Assembly (NCBI GenBank): GCA_051747385.1
Contig: JBNJGB010000010.1
Location: forward strand, 1-64,000
Direction of reading: 5' to 3'
Length of the DNA stretch: 64,000 nt
Origin: JBNJGB01 sp051747385
Lineage (GTDB): Bacteria; Myxococcota_A; UBA9042; PHBI01; JACKFB01
The position numbers and the translations under genes were made by a program. Position 1 is the stretch's first letter. Each line of letters begins with the position of its first letter. Below, piece by piece: positions 7,582-18,538 of the stretch. The notes under the pieces are model-generated. The model was not told the DNA's origin and did not search any database. It saw only the letters and a program-made list of their open reading frames with translations.

Positions 7582-7983
7582 ATGGCGAACATCGAGACAG
7601 ATCGCGTCTACAGCAAGGAGCACGAGTGGGTCCTCGTCGATCCCGACGACGACGGGGTGGCCGTCGTCGGCGTGTCCGACTACGCCCAGGAGAAGATGGG
7701 CGACATCGTGATGGTCGAGCTCCCCGACGCGGGAGATACCTTCGAGCAGGACGAGCCCCTCGGGACCGTCGAGTCGCCCAAGAGCGTCTCCGACGTCTTC
7801 GCGCCCGTGAGCGGCGAGGTCGTCGCCGTCAACGAGGAGCTGGAGGACAGCCCGGAGCAGGTCAACGAGTCGCCCTACGTCGAGGGCTGGCTCGTGAAGA
7901 TCCGGATGGACGACGCCTCCGAGCTGGACGACCTGATGAACCCCGAGGCCTACCAGTCCTACCTGGACGGCCTCGACGAGTAG
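7582..7983 (+). CDS. gcvH: Glycine cleavage system H protein (lipoyl carrier)
   Basis: 133 residues, typical for GcvH. The lipoylation motif GTVESPKSVSD places the modified Lys at residue 67, within the usual KEHEWV ... YAQEKMGDIV ... GEVVAVNEEL framework. It shuttles the aminomethyl intermediate between the P, T and L proteins, and can also serve as a lipoyl relay. It is co-directional with gcvT, and an AGGAG precedes the ATG. Confidence 0.97.
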   Translation: MANIETDRVYSKEHEWVLVDPDDDGVAVVGVSDYAQEKMGDIVMVELPDAGDTFEQDEPLGTVESPKSVSDVFAPVSGEVVAVNEELEDSPEQVNESPYVEGWLVKIRMDDASELDDLMNPEAYQSYLDGLDE

Positions 7984-8053
7984 GGAGACCGTGCGTCCCC
8001 AGCCGCCGGCGCGCGCCATGGCGCCGGCGGCTCCCCGCGCCCAGGAGAACGCC

Positions 8054-8536
8054 ATGCGCCGCCTCGCCCTTCGCCTGACGCTCGCCCTCGCCCTCCTCGT
8101 CGCCGTGCCCGCCCTCGTCGGCGGGTGCGACCGCGTCGACAAGTGGCTGGGTTGCAAGTGGAGCACCACGGTCACGTCGCCCGAGGAGGGCACGCCGGAG
8201 TGGGTCGTCCACGAGGCCGTCCAGGCCGCCCTGGAGGAGGACGAGGCCAAGGGCTGGGAGCGCTTCCGCAAGCTGCTCCACAGCTCCCAGCTCGACAGCC
8301 CGGCCAGCGAGCAGAACTGGCGGACCATGAACTTCTCCACCTTCCGCCGCAAGGTCCCCCTGTACCTCGAGGACGACAACAAGGCCGTCTTCGACATCTG
8401 CTACCAGGAGGACCAGGCCGACGGGGGCCGGCGGCTGTTCGTGAAGAACGAGAAGTCCGAGATGCCCACGCCCTGCAAGGTCATGAAGGACCCCGAGGCC
8501 GGCGGCGCCTGGCGCATCACCATGTGCTCCCTCTGA
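8054..8536 (+). CDS. Small predicted lipoprotein of unknown function
   Basis: 160 residues. A signal peptide rich in Leu/Ala ends in the lipobox LVGGC with lipidated Cys25. The mature part is acidic and helical with no family I recognise. It carries four further Cys (CKW near residue 31, then DICYQ, TPCKV and the terminal MCSL) that could form two disulfides in the periplasm. The ATG at 8054 is chosen because CCAGGAG sits just before it and a signal peptide follows. An upstream in-frame GTG at 7991 would add a non-signal leader. It follows gcvH by 70 bp, but nothing links it to glycine cleavage. Confidence 0.7.
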   Translation: MRRLALRLTLALALLVAVPALVGGCDRVDKWLGCKWSTTVTSPEEGTPEWVVHEAVQAALEEDEAKGWERFRKLLHSSQLDSPASEQNWRTMNFSTFRRKVPLYLEDDNKAVFDICYQEDQADGGRRLFVKNEKSEMPTPCKVMKDPEAGGAWRITMCSL

Positions 8537-8548
8537 GCCCCTACGACC

Positions 8549-9763
8549 TCAGGCCCGCCGCGCCACCGCCACCAGCTCCTGGTGGCCGGTGTGGGGGAAC
8601 ATGTCCCTGCCGGTGATGGACTCCACGTGCCAGTGGTCGCCCTCGACGAGGGTGGCCAGGTCCCGCATGGCCGTGGACACGTCGCAGCTCACCATGACGG
8701 CCAGCCGGGCGCCGCTCGCGCGGACCCAGGGCATCAGGGGGGCGGCGCCGATGCGCGGCGGGTCCAGGAGGACGAGGTCGGGCCGCTCCGGCTGCGGGAT
8801 CGGGATCCCGGCCTCGAGCAGGTCGGCCCGGTGCCACTCCGCCTCGCCCCACGGGGCGGTGTTCTCCTCGAAGAGACGCCGCGCGTCCTCCGCGACCTCG
8901 TACGCCGTCACGCGGTAGCCCGCCTTCAGCAGCGGGATGGTCAGGGTCCCGACCCCGGCGAACAGCTCCACGGCGTGCGTCCCGCCGTGCTTCCTCGCCA
9001 CCTCCTCCACCTGGTCGGCGATGGCGGCCGTCACGGCCGGGTTGGCCTGGAGGAAGACCTCCGGCTCCGCGCGCACGTCGAAGCTCCCGTGACGCACCGT
9101 GACCTCGGGCTCGCCCACGTGCCACTCGACGCCGCCGGCGGGGCGCACCATCCCGGCCACCCCCTCCTCGCCGGCCACCAGGAGGACCTCGCCCTCCCCG
9201 GCTCCCGCGCTCCCGATCCACTCCCGCACGTCGGCCAGGATCTGCCGGATCCGTGGCGAGGCCACGACGCACGTGGGGACGTGGACGATCTCGTGGCTCG
9301 CGCCGGCGCGATAGCCCAGGATCACCCGGCCGCCCGGCTCGACGCGATAGGCCATGCGCACGCGGCAGCGATAGCCCAGCTCGGGGCCGGTCGGCAGGGC
9401 CAGGCGCACCCGCCGCCGGAGCGTCTCCTCGTCCCAGCCCAGGTGCTTCGCCGCCTCGCCCTGGAGGATCGCCAGGCGCGAGGCGGCCTGGGCCTCCGAG
9501 TCACCGATCATCCACGGGCATCCGCCGCACGCGGCCTGCACGCTGCAGGGCGGGTCCACGCGGTGGGGCGAGGGGCGCTCCACCTGCACGATGCGTCCAC
9601 GGGCCCAGCGCTTCTTCTGCTTGACCACGTCCACCGTGACCACGTCGCCGGGGACCGTGCGCGGCACGAACACCACGGCGCCCTCGAGGGGACCCGACTC
9701 CGGGAAGCCGACGCCGTCGCCTCCGTGGGCCCAGCGCTGGATGTACAGGCCCTCGATCCTCAT
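8549..9763 (-). CDS. TrmA/RlmD-family RNA (uracil-5-)-methyltransferase with 4Fe-4S cluster
   Basis: 404 residues. An N-terminal TRAM-like barrel (about 1-65) is followed by a Cys cluster Cys73, Cys79, Cys82 (CGGCPW) with a distant Cys165, the 4Fe-4S ligand set of RumA/RlmD-type enzymes. The SAM-binding motif is ELFAGVGTLT (266-275). DPPR is near 334 and the nucleophilic Cys360 sits in VSCDVST. The HTGHQE end supplies the general base Glu. It makes 5-methyluridine, most likely in 23S rRNA. Which uridine (RlmC or RlmD type) cannot be told from sequence alone. Start ATG 9763 is favoured by AAGGGAG. It is divergent from nadK across 104 bp. Confidence 0.9.
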   Translation of the reverse strand: MRIEGLYIQRWAHGGDGVGFPESGPLEGAVVFVPRTVPGDVVTVDVVKQKKRWARGRIVQVERPSPHRVDPPCSVQAACGGCPWMIGDSEAQAASRLAILQGEAAKHLGWDEETLRRRVRLALPTGPELGYRCRVRMAYRVEPGGRVILGYRAGASHEIVHVPTCVVASPRIRQILADVREWIGSAGAGEGEVLLVAGEEGVAGMVRPAGGVEWHVGEPEVTVRHGSFDVRAEPEVFLQANPAVTAAIADQVEEVARKHGGTHAVELFAGVGTLTIPLLKAGYRVTAYEVAEDARRLFEENTAPWGEAEWHRADLLEAGIPIPQPERPDLVLLDPPRIGAAPLMPWVRASGARLAVMVSCDVSTAMRDLATLVEGDHWHVESITGRDMFPHTGHQELVAVARRA

Positions 9764-9867
9764 GCGCTCCCTTGCGGATGGCCCGAGTGACCACGCTCGT
9801 TGTTGCGCGGCCCGGGCGGATGTGCTTCCGTTCTCGCGGGGACGGAGCACCGATACCACGCTTGGCG

Positions 9868-10758
9868 ATGCCGACACAGCGAGAGATCCGCCGCGTGCTC
9901 GTCGTATACAAGACGAGCCCCTACGCGCGCTACGTGGAGACCGGAGAGCTCGCCCTGGCCGGCGGCGCCGACGGGGACCGCGCGCGCGTCATCGACCGGC
10001 TGCGGCGCGCCCACGAGGCGAACCTCCGGACGATCGAGACGGTGCGGGCCGTCCTGGCTCGGCAGGGGATCGACACCCACGAGCCGGAGCGCCCCACCAA
10101 GCGCGACGCCGCCCGGGCGGACCTGATGATCGCCGTGGGCGGCGACGGGACCTTCCTGCGCTCCAGCCGCTGCGTCGCGCGGACGCCCATGCTGGGTGTG
10201 AACTCCGCGCCGAACAGCTCCGTCGGCCACTACTGCGCCACCGACGGCCCCGGGTTCGAGGCCGCGCTGGAGCGCATCCGCGCCGGCGAGGAACCCCTGG
10301 TGGAGCTCACCCGCATCGCCGCCTGGATCGGCCGGCGCCGGGTCCCCCACGACGCCCTGAACGACGTGCTCTTCGCCCACCGCGTCCCGGCCGCGTCCAC
10401 CCGGTGCGTGCTCCGCGACGGCCGGGACGCCGAGTTCCAGACCTCGTCGGGCGTCTGGGTGTCGACGGCCTCCGGCTCCACCGGCGCCATCCGGTCGGCC
10501 GGGGGCGTCCACATGGAGCCCCTGGACCGCAGGCTCCAGTACCGCAGCCGGGAGCCCTTCCTGCGGCCGGATCAGACGCTCCGCATGCCCGGAGACGTGG
10601 TCGACGGCCCCCTGGAGCTGGTGGCCCGGAGCCCGCACCTCGGGGTGTGGATCGACGGGCACGGCCCCTGCCACCGGGTGCACCTCGGCGAGCGGGTCGT
10701 CCTGGCCCGCTCCGATCGTCCCCTGCGGGTCTACGGGTACCATCCGGCCTGGAGCTGA
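9868..10758 (+). CDS. nadK: NAD kinase
   Basis: 296 residues. The diagnostic GGDGT motif is at 91-95, followed by the NSAPNSSVGHY nucleotide loop and the later TASGSTGAIRSAGG segment equivalent to the conserved S/T-G-S-T-A/G motif. The enzyme phosphorylates NAD to NADP in the cytosol. The N-terminus fits the family without further extension, so ATG 9868 is taken as start although the ribosome site is weak. Divergent promoters for this gene and the methyltransferase must lie in 9764-9867. Confidence 0.92.
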   Translation: MPTQREIRRVLVVYKTSPYARYVETGELALAGGADGDRARVIDRLRRAHEANLRTIETVRAVLARQGIDTHEPERPTKRDAARADLMIAVGGDGTFLRSSRCVARTPMLGVNSAPNSSVGHYCATDGPGFEAALERIRAGEEPLVELTRIAAWIGRRRVPHDALNDVLFAHRVPAASTRCVLRDGRDAEFQTSSGVWVSTASGSTGAIRSAGGVHMEPLDRRLQYRSREPFLRPDQTLRMPGDVVDGPLELVARSPHLGVWIDGHGPCHRVHLGERVVLARSDRPLRVYGYHPAWS

Positions 10759-10854
10759 CGCGGCCACGCGAGACGGGTCTCGGGGGCGTGTCGAGCGGCT
10801 TCCCCGGGCCCCCGCTTTCGTGTTAGGGCCGTGCCATATGCCACGGAGGTCAGC

Positions 10855-12276
<1,422 letters not shown>

Positions 12277-12280
12277 TCGG

Positions 12281-13210
12281 ATGACGCGCGGCGCACCCCG
12301 GCTCGCGCTGCTGCTGCTCCTGGCGGGGGCGGCGCACGCGGGGTGTGCCTCGACGTCGGGGGCGCGGGGCGACGACGACGCCGTGGAGCCCGACACGACC
12401 GTCCGCGGCGCCCCGCTCCCGGAGCCGTTGGCGAACGATCTGCACCGGGAGGGCCTGGCCGCCCTCCGCGCCGGCGACCTGGAGCGCGCGGGACGCCTGC
12501 TCCTCGACGCCGCGGAGGCAGCCCCCGGGCACGCGGGCGTCCGGGTCGACCTGGGCGTTGCGCGGCTCGTGGCCGGAGCGCCCGACGCCGCCCTGGACGC
12601 AGCCGACGCCGCCCTGGCCATCGCCCCCGAGCACCCGCGCGCCCTGCTGCTCCGCGCCGAGGCGAGCGTCGCCCTGGGGCAAGCGCAGCGGGGGCTGGAC
12701 ATCAGCCGCGACCTCGTGGACGCCCGCCCCGAGTGGGCGGACGCGTGGTACGCGCTCGGCCGCGCCGCCCTGACCGTCGGCCGTCGCCCGGAGGCCGGCG
12801 CCGCCTTCGAGGAGGTCCTCGACCTGCGGCCGGGTGACCGGGACGCCTGGAAGGGCCTCCTCGCCGTCGCAAGCATGGCTCCGGACGAGCCGGGCTGGGA
12901 GGAGATCGAGGCGCGCGTCTCCTCCGAGCAGCCGGACGAGGCCGGCGTACTCGTCAACCGGGGCGCCGCCGCCGAGATCCGCGAAAGGACCGACGAGGCC
13001 CGCCGCCTGTACCGAGCGGCCGTGGAGGCCGACCCCGACTGCCCCTGGGCCCGGTACAACCTGGCCCGACTGCTCGACCGGGAGGGCGACCCGACCGCCG
13101 CCCTGCCCCACTACCGCGCCTTCCTCCGCGTCGCGCCGCCGGGCGCCCGGCAGCAGGTGGAGGAGGTGCGCGCCGTCCTGAAGACCCACGACCCCCCGGA
13201 GGCTCCATGA
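12281..13210 (+). CDS. TPR-repeat lipoprotein
   Basis: 309 residues. The signal peptide ends in AHAGC (lipidated Cys22). The mature protein consists of tetratricopeptide-like helical pairs: repeated Ala/Leu/Gly patterns such as HREGLAALRAGDLERAG, LGVARLVAG and YALGRAALTVGRRPEA are about 34 residues apart from residue 50 to about 270. It is probably a periplasmic or outer-membrane scaffold. It starts 4 bp after thiC and its stop overlaps the glyA start (ATGA), so it is translationally coupled to glyA. The binding partner is unknown. Confidence 0.8.
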   Translation: MTRGAPRLALLLLLAGAAHAGCASTSGARGDDDAVEPDTTVRGAPLPEPLANDLHREGLAALRAGDLERAGRLLLDAAEAAPGHAGVRVDLGVARLVAGAPDAALDAADAALAIAPEHPRALLLRAEASVALGQAQRGLDISRDLVDARPEWADAWYALGRAALTVGRRPEAGAAFEEVLDLRPGDRDAWKGLLAVASMAPDEPGWEEIEARVSSEQPDEAGVLVNRGAAAEIRERTDEARRLYRAAVEADPDCPWARYNLARLLDREGDPTAALPHYRAFLRVAPPGARQQVEEVRAVLKTHDPPEAP

Positions 13211-14460
13211 GCGAACCCACCCTGGCCGAGACCGATCGCGAGATCTTCGACCTCATCGACAAGGAGGCCGTCCGCCAGCGGGACCAGATCCGTCTCATCG
13301 CCAGCGAGAACTACGTCAGCCGGGCCGTCCTCGAGGCCACCGGCTCCGTCCTCACGAACAAGTACTCCGAGGGCTACGCCGGGCGGCGCTACTACGAGGG
13401 CCAGGAGAACATCGACGAGATCGAGCGCCTGGCCATCGAGCGGGCCAAGGCCGTCTTCTCCGCCGACCACGCCAACGTGCAGCCCTACTCAGGCAGCCCG
13501 GCGAACCTGGCGGCCTACACGGCGCTGATGAAGCCGGGCGAGACGCTCCTCGGCATGGGGCTCCCGGCCGGCGGCCACCTGACGCACGGGTGGAAGGTCT
13601 CCGCCACGGGCAAGTTCTGGAACGCCGTGCAGTACGGCGTGCGCCGGGACGACCACCTCATCGACTTCGACGAGGTCGCCGCCCTGGCCCGCGAGCACAG
13701 GCCCCAGGTCATCGTCTGCGGGGCCACCGCCTATCCCCGGCGCATCGACTTCGGCCGGTTCCGGGAGATCGCCGACGAGGTGGGGGCGTACCTGGTCGCC
13801 GACATGGCGCACATCTCCGGCCTCGTGGCCGGCGGCGCCCACCCCAGCCCGGTGCCCCACGCCGACGTGGTGACCACCACGACGCACAAGACCCTCCGCG
13901 GGCCGCGGGGCGGGATGATCCTCTGCAAGGAGGAGCACGCCAAGAAGGTGGACCGGGCAGTCTTCCCCGGGCTGCAGGGCGGGCCCCACAACCACACGAC
14001 GGCCGCCCTGGCCGTGGCGCTGCGGGAGGCCTCCCAGGCCACCTTCGAGGAGTACGCTGCGCACATCGTCGCGAACGCGCGGGCGCTGGCCGAAGCGCTC
14101 ACCGACGAGGGCTTCGAGGTGGTCACGGGCGGCACCGACAACCACCTGGTGCTGGTCGACGTGACGCCGCTCGGCGCCACGGGCAAGCCCATGGCCCGCG
14201 CCATGGCCCGCGCCGGCCTCGTGGCCAACTACAACAGCATCCCGTTCGACACCCGCAAGCCCATGGATCCCAGCGGCATGCGCCTGGGCACCGCGGCCGT
14301 GACCAGCCGCGGCTTCGGGCCCGACGAGATGCGCGCCATCGCCTCCTGGATGGCGCGGGTGGCGAAGGACCCGGCGGACGAGGCGACCCAGGCCGCCATC
14401 GCCGACGAGGTCCGCGGGCTCTGCGACGCCTTCCCGCCGCCGGGGATCCACCTGGCATGA
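13207..14460 (+). CDS. glyA: Serine hydroxymethyltransferase
   Basis: 417 residues, normal GlyA length. The pyridoxal phosphate Lys is Lys228 in TTTTHKTLRGPRGG, and the N-terminal SENYVS, the EGYAGRRYY strand and the YSGSPAN region match the family. It interconverts serine plus tetrahydrofolate with glycine plus methylene-tetrahydrofolate. It overlaps both neighbours by 4 bp and is sandwiched between two exported TPR-containing proteins. That is an odd setting for a cytosolic one-carbon enzyme, though it complements folD, gcvT and gcvH to the left. Confidence 0.97.
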   Translation: MSEPTLAETDREIFDLIDKEAVRQRDQIRLIASENYVSRAVLEATGSVLTNKYSEGYAGRRYYEGQENIDEIERLAIERAKAVFSADHANVQPYSGSPANLAAYTALMKPGETLLGMGLPAGGHLTHGWKVSATGKFWNAVQYGVRRDDHLIDFDEVAALAREHRPQVIVCGATAYPRRIDFGRFREIADEVGAYLVADMAHISGLVAGGAHPSPVPHADVVTTTTHKTLRGPRGGMILCKEEHAKKVDRAVFPGLQGGPHNHTTAALAVALREASQATFEEYAAHIVANARALAEALTDEGFEVVTGGTDNHLVLVDVTPLGATGKPMARAMARAGLVANYNSIPFDTRKPMDPSGMRLGTAAVTSRGFGPDEMRAIASWMARVAKDPADEATQAAIADEVRGLCDAFPPPGIHLA

Positions 14461-17400
14461 GGCGCTCCCCCGGCCGGAGGCCGGCCCCCGTCGCCGGACT
14501 CCTGCTGGCGGGGCTGCTCGCCCTGCCCGTCCCCGCCGCGCGAGCGGAGACCCTGGAGGACCGCCTGGACGCCCACCTGGCGGCCCTCGAGCGCGCCCGC
14601 GGCGGGGAGGCCCACTGGCACCTCGCGGAGGCCCAGCGCCTCGCCCCCGACGTGGCCGGCGGCCTCGACCGGCTCCGCCCCGTCGCCGCCGATCTCGCCG
14701 ACCGGAGCCCCATCCCCTGGATGCAGGGGGAGGCCCTGGGCACCCTGGCGGCCTTCGACCACAGGGCCTCGCCCGAGGAGGCGCGGATGCACCTCCGGGA
14801 CGCCGGCGTGCTCCTGGACGGCCTGGTGCTGGGCCCCCTGCCCGGGCCCGGGGTGGAGGCGTCTTCCGAGCCGGCGACCGCCTTCGACCCGGAGGGCGCG
14901 TACGGGGGCAAGCGCGCCGAGATCGGCTGGCGGCCGTTCGCGGGGGCGGCCCTGACCGGGCCCCTGCACCTCCCGGACCTGCTCGAGGCGGACGGCGACG
15001 CCCACGCGTTCCTGGCGTGGGGCCTGGAGGCCTCGCGGCCGACGCGCGCCATGATCGACCTGGGCACGAACGGCCCCGTCACCGCGTGGCTGGACGGGCG
15101 CCGCATCGTGTCCTGGGACGGCGAGCGACCGCTCACGGACTGGCAGCACGCCGTCCCCGTGCGCCTGGACGCCGGCCTCCACCGCCTCGTGGTGCGCGTC
15201 GGCCACCGCGGGGAGGCCCCTCAGGTCCTGCCGCGCGTCCTCGACCGCCGCGGCCGCCTCCCGGACCCCCTTCGGCTCGTCTCCCCCGGGTTCGAGGAGG
15301 AAGCGACCGGGTGGACGTCCTCCGAGCGGCTCCCGCAGCCCCTGCCGGACCTCCACGACGGCGACCCGGCGCTCGCGGGGCGCCTGGCCCTGCTGGCGTC
15401 CGACACGTCCCCCGACCGCCGTGAGGCCGCCCGGATACTCGAGGAGGCCGTCGAGGCGGCCCCGGACGACCCCGACCTGCGCTGGCTCCTGGGGCGGGCC
15501 GAGCGCTCCGACCGCGACCGGGCCCGCCGCGCGTTCGAAGCCGCCGTGGAGCGCTCGGACGGCCGGCACCCCGAGGCCCTCGCCGCCCTCCTCCGGCTCC
15601 ACCGCGAGCAGGGCCTGGAGGCGAAGGCGGACGCCCTGGCGCGGGACCTCGCGGAGGCGGATCCCGACCACCCGGCCCTCCTCGTGGATCGGCTGCAGAG
15701 GCTCGCACGCCTCTCCGACGCCGCCGCGGCCCTGGGCATGGAGGCCGTCGGCGGCCCCCTGGCGGACCACCCGGGCGTCGCCCACCTCCGGGGACGCCTC
15801 GCGCAGGAGGCCGGGCGCCCTCTGGACGCCATCGAGTCCCTGACGACGGCCGCCGTGGCCTGGGGCGCCCCTCCCGGCCTGGTGGACCGCATCGTCGGCC
15901 TGTCCCTCCGGGCCGGGCGTCCCGACGACGCGCTGCTGCACCTCGAGGCCGCCCTGGCCCGCAGGCCCTACGCCGTGCCGCTGCACCTGGCGAAGGCTCG
16001 GGCCCTGGCCGCCGGCGACGCCGGCCCCACGGAGGCCTCTCGCGCCCTCGCGGACGCCCTGGAGCTGCACCCGCACAGCGCCTCGCTCCACGAGATGCGG
16101 GGACGGATGCTCCTCCTCGCGGGCGATCGCGCCGCCGCGCTGGAGGCCGTCGGGCGGGCCGCGGCGCTGCGGCCCCAGGATCGGACCCTCGCGGACTATC
16201 ACCGGCGCCTCCAGCAGCGGACGGGCGTCGCGGAGCGGCACGCGGTGGATCCCGAGGAGGTCATCGCCGGGGCGGCGGACGAGCCGCCCGCCCCCGAGGG
16301 GGCCCGGACCCTGCTGGACCTCCACGCCATCCGGGTCCACGACAGCGGCCTGTCCTCCCACTTCCGCCAGCAGGTCATCCGGCTGGACGACCCCAGCGCC
16401 GTCGACCGCCTGGAGGAGATCCCGTTCCCCTACACGCCCGGCGAGGAGCGCCTGGAGGTCGTCGAGGCCGAGGTGCTCCACCCGGACGGCTCGCGCTCCC
16501 GGGCCGCCGGGGTGCGCGACCGGCGCCCCGGCGACCGCCAGGGCGGCGTGTACACCCTCGCCGGCGCGCGGGTCGTGCAGTTCGACCGGCTGGAGGCGGG
16601 CGACGTGGTCCACGTGCGGATCCGGCGGGACGAGGTGGGCTCCCGGAACCTCTTCGGCGCGTTCTTCGGCGTGCTGATGCCGGTCCAGGAGGCCCTCCCC
16701 AAGCGGCGCCTCGTCGTCCGGGTGGACGCCCCGACGTCGCGGCGCCTCCACGCACACGGCGCGCGGCTGCCCGAGCCGACGCGTCGCCGCGACGGCAACC
16801 GCCAGGTCGTCGAGTGGGACGTCCGCGACCTGCCCGGCCTGGAGATGGAGCCCCGCATGCCCGGGTGGGGCGACGTGGCCGCCTACGTGAACGTCTCCAC
16901 CTACGGCTCGTGGGACGAGCTGGCGGGCTGGTACGCGAACCTGGTCCGGCCCCAGCTCACCCTCTCCCCCGGCCTGCAAAGGAAGGCCGAGGCCCTCGTG
17001 GCGGACGCCGACTCGGTCCGCGACGAGGTCGCCGCCGTCCACGCCTGGGTCGTCCGCAACACGCGCTACGTCGGCATCGAGTTCGGGATCCACGGCTTCA
17101 AGCCGTACCGCGTCACCCGGGTGGTCCGGCGAGGGTACGGGGACTGCAAGGACAAGACGTCCCTCCTCGTGGCCATGCTGGACGCCGTGGGCGTCGAGGC
17201 CCGCTTCGTCCTGGTGCGGACGCGGAACATGGGGCACGTCGCGCCGGAGCCCGCCACCCTCTGGGCCTTCAACCACGCCATCGCCTTCGTGCCCGCCCTG
17301 GACGCCTGGCTCGACCCCACCAGCGAGTTCGCGGGCCTCGGAGAGCTCCCGGCCCTGGACCAGGGCGCCATGGCCCTCCGGCTGGACGTGCTGGGCGGCG

Positions 17401-18161
17401 ATCCCCGCCCCGAGCTGACGACGATCCCGTTCCTCCCCGCCGAGCTGAACGCGGCGACGACCGAGGTGGACCTGACGATCGCCCCCACCGGGGACGCCGA
17501 GGCCGACGTCGCCATGACGGTGGAGGGGACCTCGACCCCGGAGTGGCGCCGCGCCTTCCAGGAGGAGAGCCGCCGGCGCGATCGCCTCGCCGGCCTCCTG
17601 TCCCGCGCCCACGCCGGGACCGTGCTCCGGGAGGCCCGCTTCGAGGGCCTCGACGCCCTGGGCCGTCCGCTCCGGGTGGAGGCACTCGCGGACCTCCCCG
17701 GGTTCGCGCGGCGCGTCGACGACCGCCTGGAGGTGCCCGTCGCCCTCGACCCGAACGACCTCCTGCGGGACCTCGGCCGGGACGCGTCGCGGCATCAGCC
17801 GCTCGTGCTCGATCATCCGTGGCGCGAAACCTCCACGGTCCGGCTCCGGCTGCCGGACGGCGCCCGGCTCCGCAGCGCACCCGATCCGGTGGACGTCGAG
17901 ACGCCGTTCGGGGCGTTCTCCATGGAGGTGGAGGCCACGCCCGGCGGCGCGGTGATCCGCTCGACGCTGGAGGTCGCCGTGGCGCGGGTGGAGCCGACCC
18001 GCTATCCGGACTTCCGGCGCTTCCTGGGCGACGTCACGGCGGCCCGGGGTCGCCGCCTGTCGTTCTCCCTTGACGATCCCTCCGGAAGCGGGCAGCTTTT
18101 GCCCGGCCCCGACCCCGCTCGGGCGCGGGGCGAGGTCCCGACCGCAGGGAGTCCCCGATGA
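14457..18161 (+). CDS. Large secreted TPR / DUF3857 / transglutaminase-like protein
   Basis: 1234 residues. A signal peptide (ending ARAE, about residue 30) is followed by a beta-rich region (about 100-290). Degenerate TPR repeats run from about 320 to 600, a DUF3857-like beta domain from about 630 to 830, and then a transglutaminase-like core. Its Cys-His-Asp triad is visible as Cys897 (GYGDCKDKTSL), His940 (FNHAIAF) and Asp953 (WLDPTSEF). A DUF3858-like tail completes the usual architecture. The start overlaps glyA by 4 bp (ATGA). Such proteins are periplasmic or surface enzymes of unknown substrate. An intact triad suggests activity as a protease or cross-linker. Confidence 0.85.
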   Translation: MRRSPGRRPAPVAGLLLAGLLALPVPAARAETLEDRLDAHLAALERARGGEAHWHLAEAQRLAPDVAGGLDRLRPVAADLADRSPIPWMQGEALGTLAAFDHRASPEEARMHLRDAGVLLDGLVLGPLPGPGVEASSEPATAFDPEGAYGGKRAEIGWRPFAGAALTGPLHLPDLLEADGDAHAFLAWGLEASRPTRAMIDLGTNGPVTAWLDGRRIVSWDGERPLTDWQHAVPVRLDAGLHRLVVRVGHRGEAPQVLPRVLDRRGRLPDPLRLVSPGFEEEATGWTSSERLPQPLPDLHDGDPALAGRLALLASDTSPDRREAARILEEAVEAAPDDPDLRWLLGRAERSDRDRARRAFEAAVERSDGRHPEALAALLRLHREQGLEAKADALARDLAEADPDHPALLVDRLQRLARLSDAAAALGMEAVGGPLADHPGVAHLRGRLAQEAGRPLDAIESLTTAAVAWGAPPGLVDRIVGLSLRAGRPDDALLHLEAALARRPYAVPLHLAKARALAAGDAGPTEASRALADALELHPHSASLHEMRGRMLLLAGDRAAALEAVGRAAALRPQDRTLADYHRRLQQRTGVAERHAVDPEEVIAGAADEPPAPEGARTLLDLHAIRVHDSGLSSHFRQQVIRLDDPSAVDRLEEIPFPYTPGEERLEVVEAEVLHPDGSRSRAAGVRDRRPGDRQGGVYTLAGARVVQFDRLEAGDVVHVRIRRDEVGSRNLFGAFFGVLMPVQEALPKRRLVVRVDAPTSRRLHAHGARLPEPTRRRDGNRQVVEWDVRDLPGLEMEPRMPGWGDVAAYVNVSTYGSWDELAGWYANLVRPQLTLSPGLQRKAEALVADADSVRDEVAAVHAWVVRNTRYVGIEFGIHGFKPYRVTRVVRRGYGDCKDKTSLLVAMLDAVGVEARFVLVRTRNMGHVAPEPATLWAFNHAIAFVPALDAWLDPTSEFAGLGELPALDQGAMALRLDVLGGDPRPELTTIPFLPAELNAATTEVDLTIAPTGDAEADVAMTVEGTSTPEWRRAFQEESRRRDRLAGLLSRAHAGTVLREARFEGLDALGRPLRVEALADLPGFARRVDDRLEVPVALDPNDLLRDLGRDASRHQPLVLDHPWRETSTVRLRLPDGARLRSAPDPVDVETPFGAFSMEVEATPGGAVIRSTLEVAVARVEPTRYPDFRRFLGDVTAARGRRLSFSLDDPSGSGQLLPGPDPARARGEVPTAGSPR

Positions 18162-18523
18162 ACGAGACCGCCTACGCCCACGAGGGAGAGTGCCCGCGCT
18201 GCGAGAGCACGGACATCGAGCGCGAGGTGATCTACCTGACCACCCACCGCGAGGTCGGCGGCGTCGTGTTCTTCTGCAACACCTGCGGCCTGCACACGAA
18301 GGTGCTCTCCAGCGATCGGGAGGCGTGGTTCGACGCCCACCGCTCCTGGAGGTCGCCCGCCGTGCAGGACGAGACGTACGAGGAGTTCGCGAAGCGCTGG
18401 AAGAAGCGCGTCGGCAGCGCCGGCTACGGCGATCCCGAGCCCCTCGGCCCCATCCTCCCGCCCGTGAACGGGCAGTCCCCTCCTCCCGCACCGGACGACG
18501 CCGGTGACGAGGAGCGGAAGTAG
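18158..18523 (+). CDS. Small zinc-ribbon protein
   Basis: 121 residues. Two Cys pairs, CPRC near residue 13 and CNTC near residue 46, form a likely zinc ribbon (ECPRCES ... FFCNTCGL), followed by a charged helix and a Pro-rich C-terminal tail. There is no signal peptide, so it is probably cytosolic. It overlaps the upstream transglutaminase-like gene by 4 bp and closes that operon. I do not recognise a named family. A role in nucleic-acid or protein binding is only a guess from the ribbon. Confidence 0.7.
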   Translation: MNETAYAHEGECPRCESTDIEREVIYLTTHREVGGVVFFCNTCGLHTKVLSSDREAWFDAHRSWRSPAVQDETYEEFAKRWKKRVGSAGYGDPEPLGPILPPVNGQSPPPAPDDAGDEERK

Positions 18524-18538
18524 CGAACGCAGGTCGCT

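Noticed and set aside
10759..10854. TPP riboswitch before thiC
   Set aside because: The 96-bp leader has no CTGAGA-type core or paired elements of the TPP aptamer and is GC-rich without the conserved loops.
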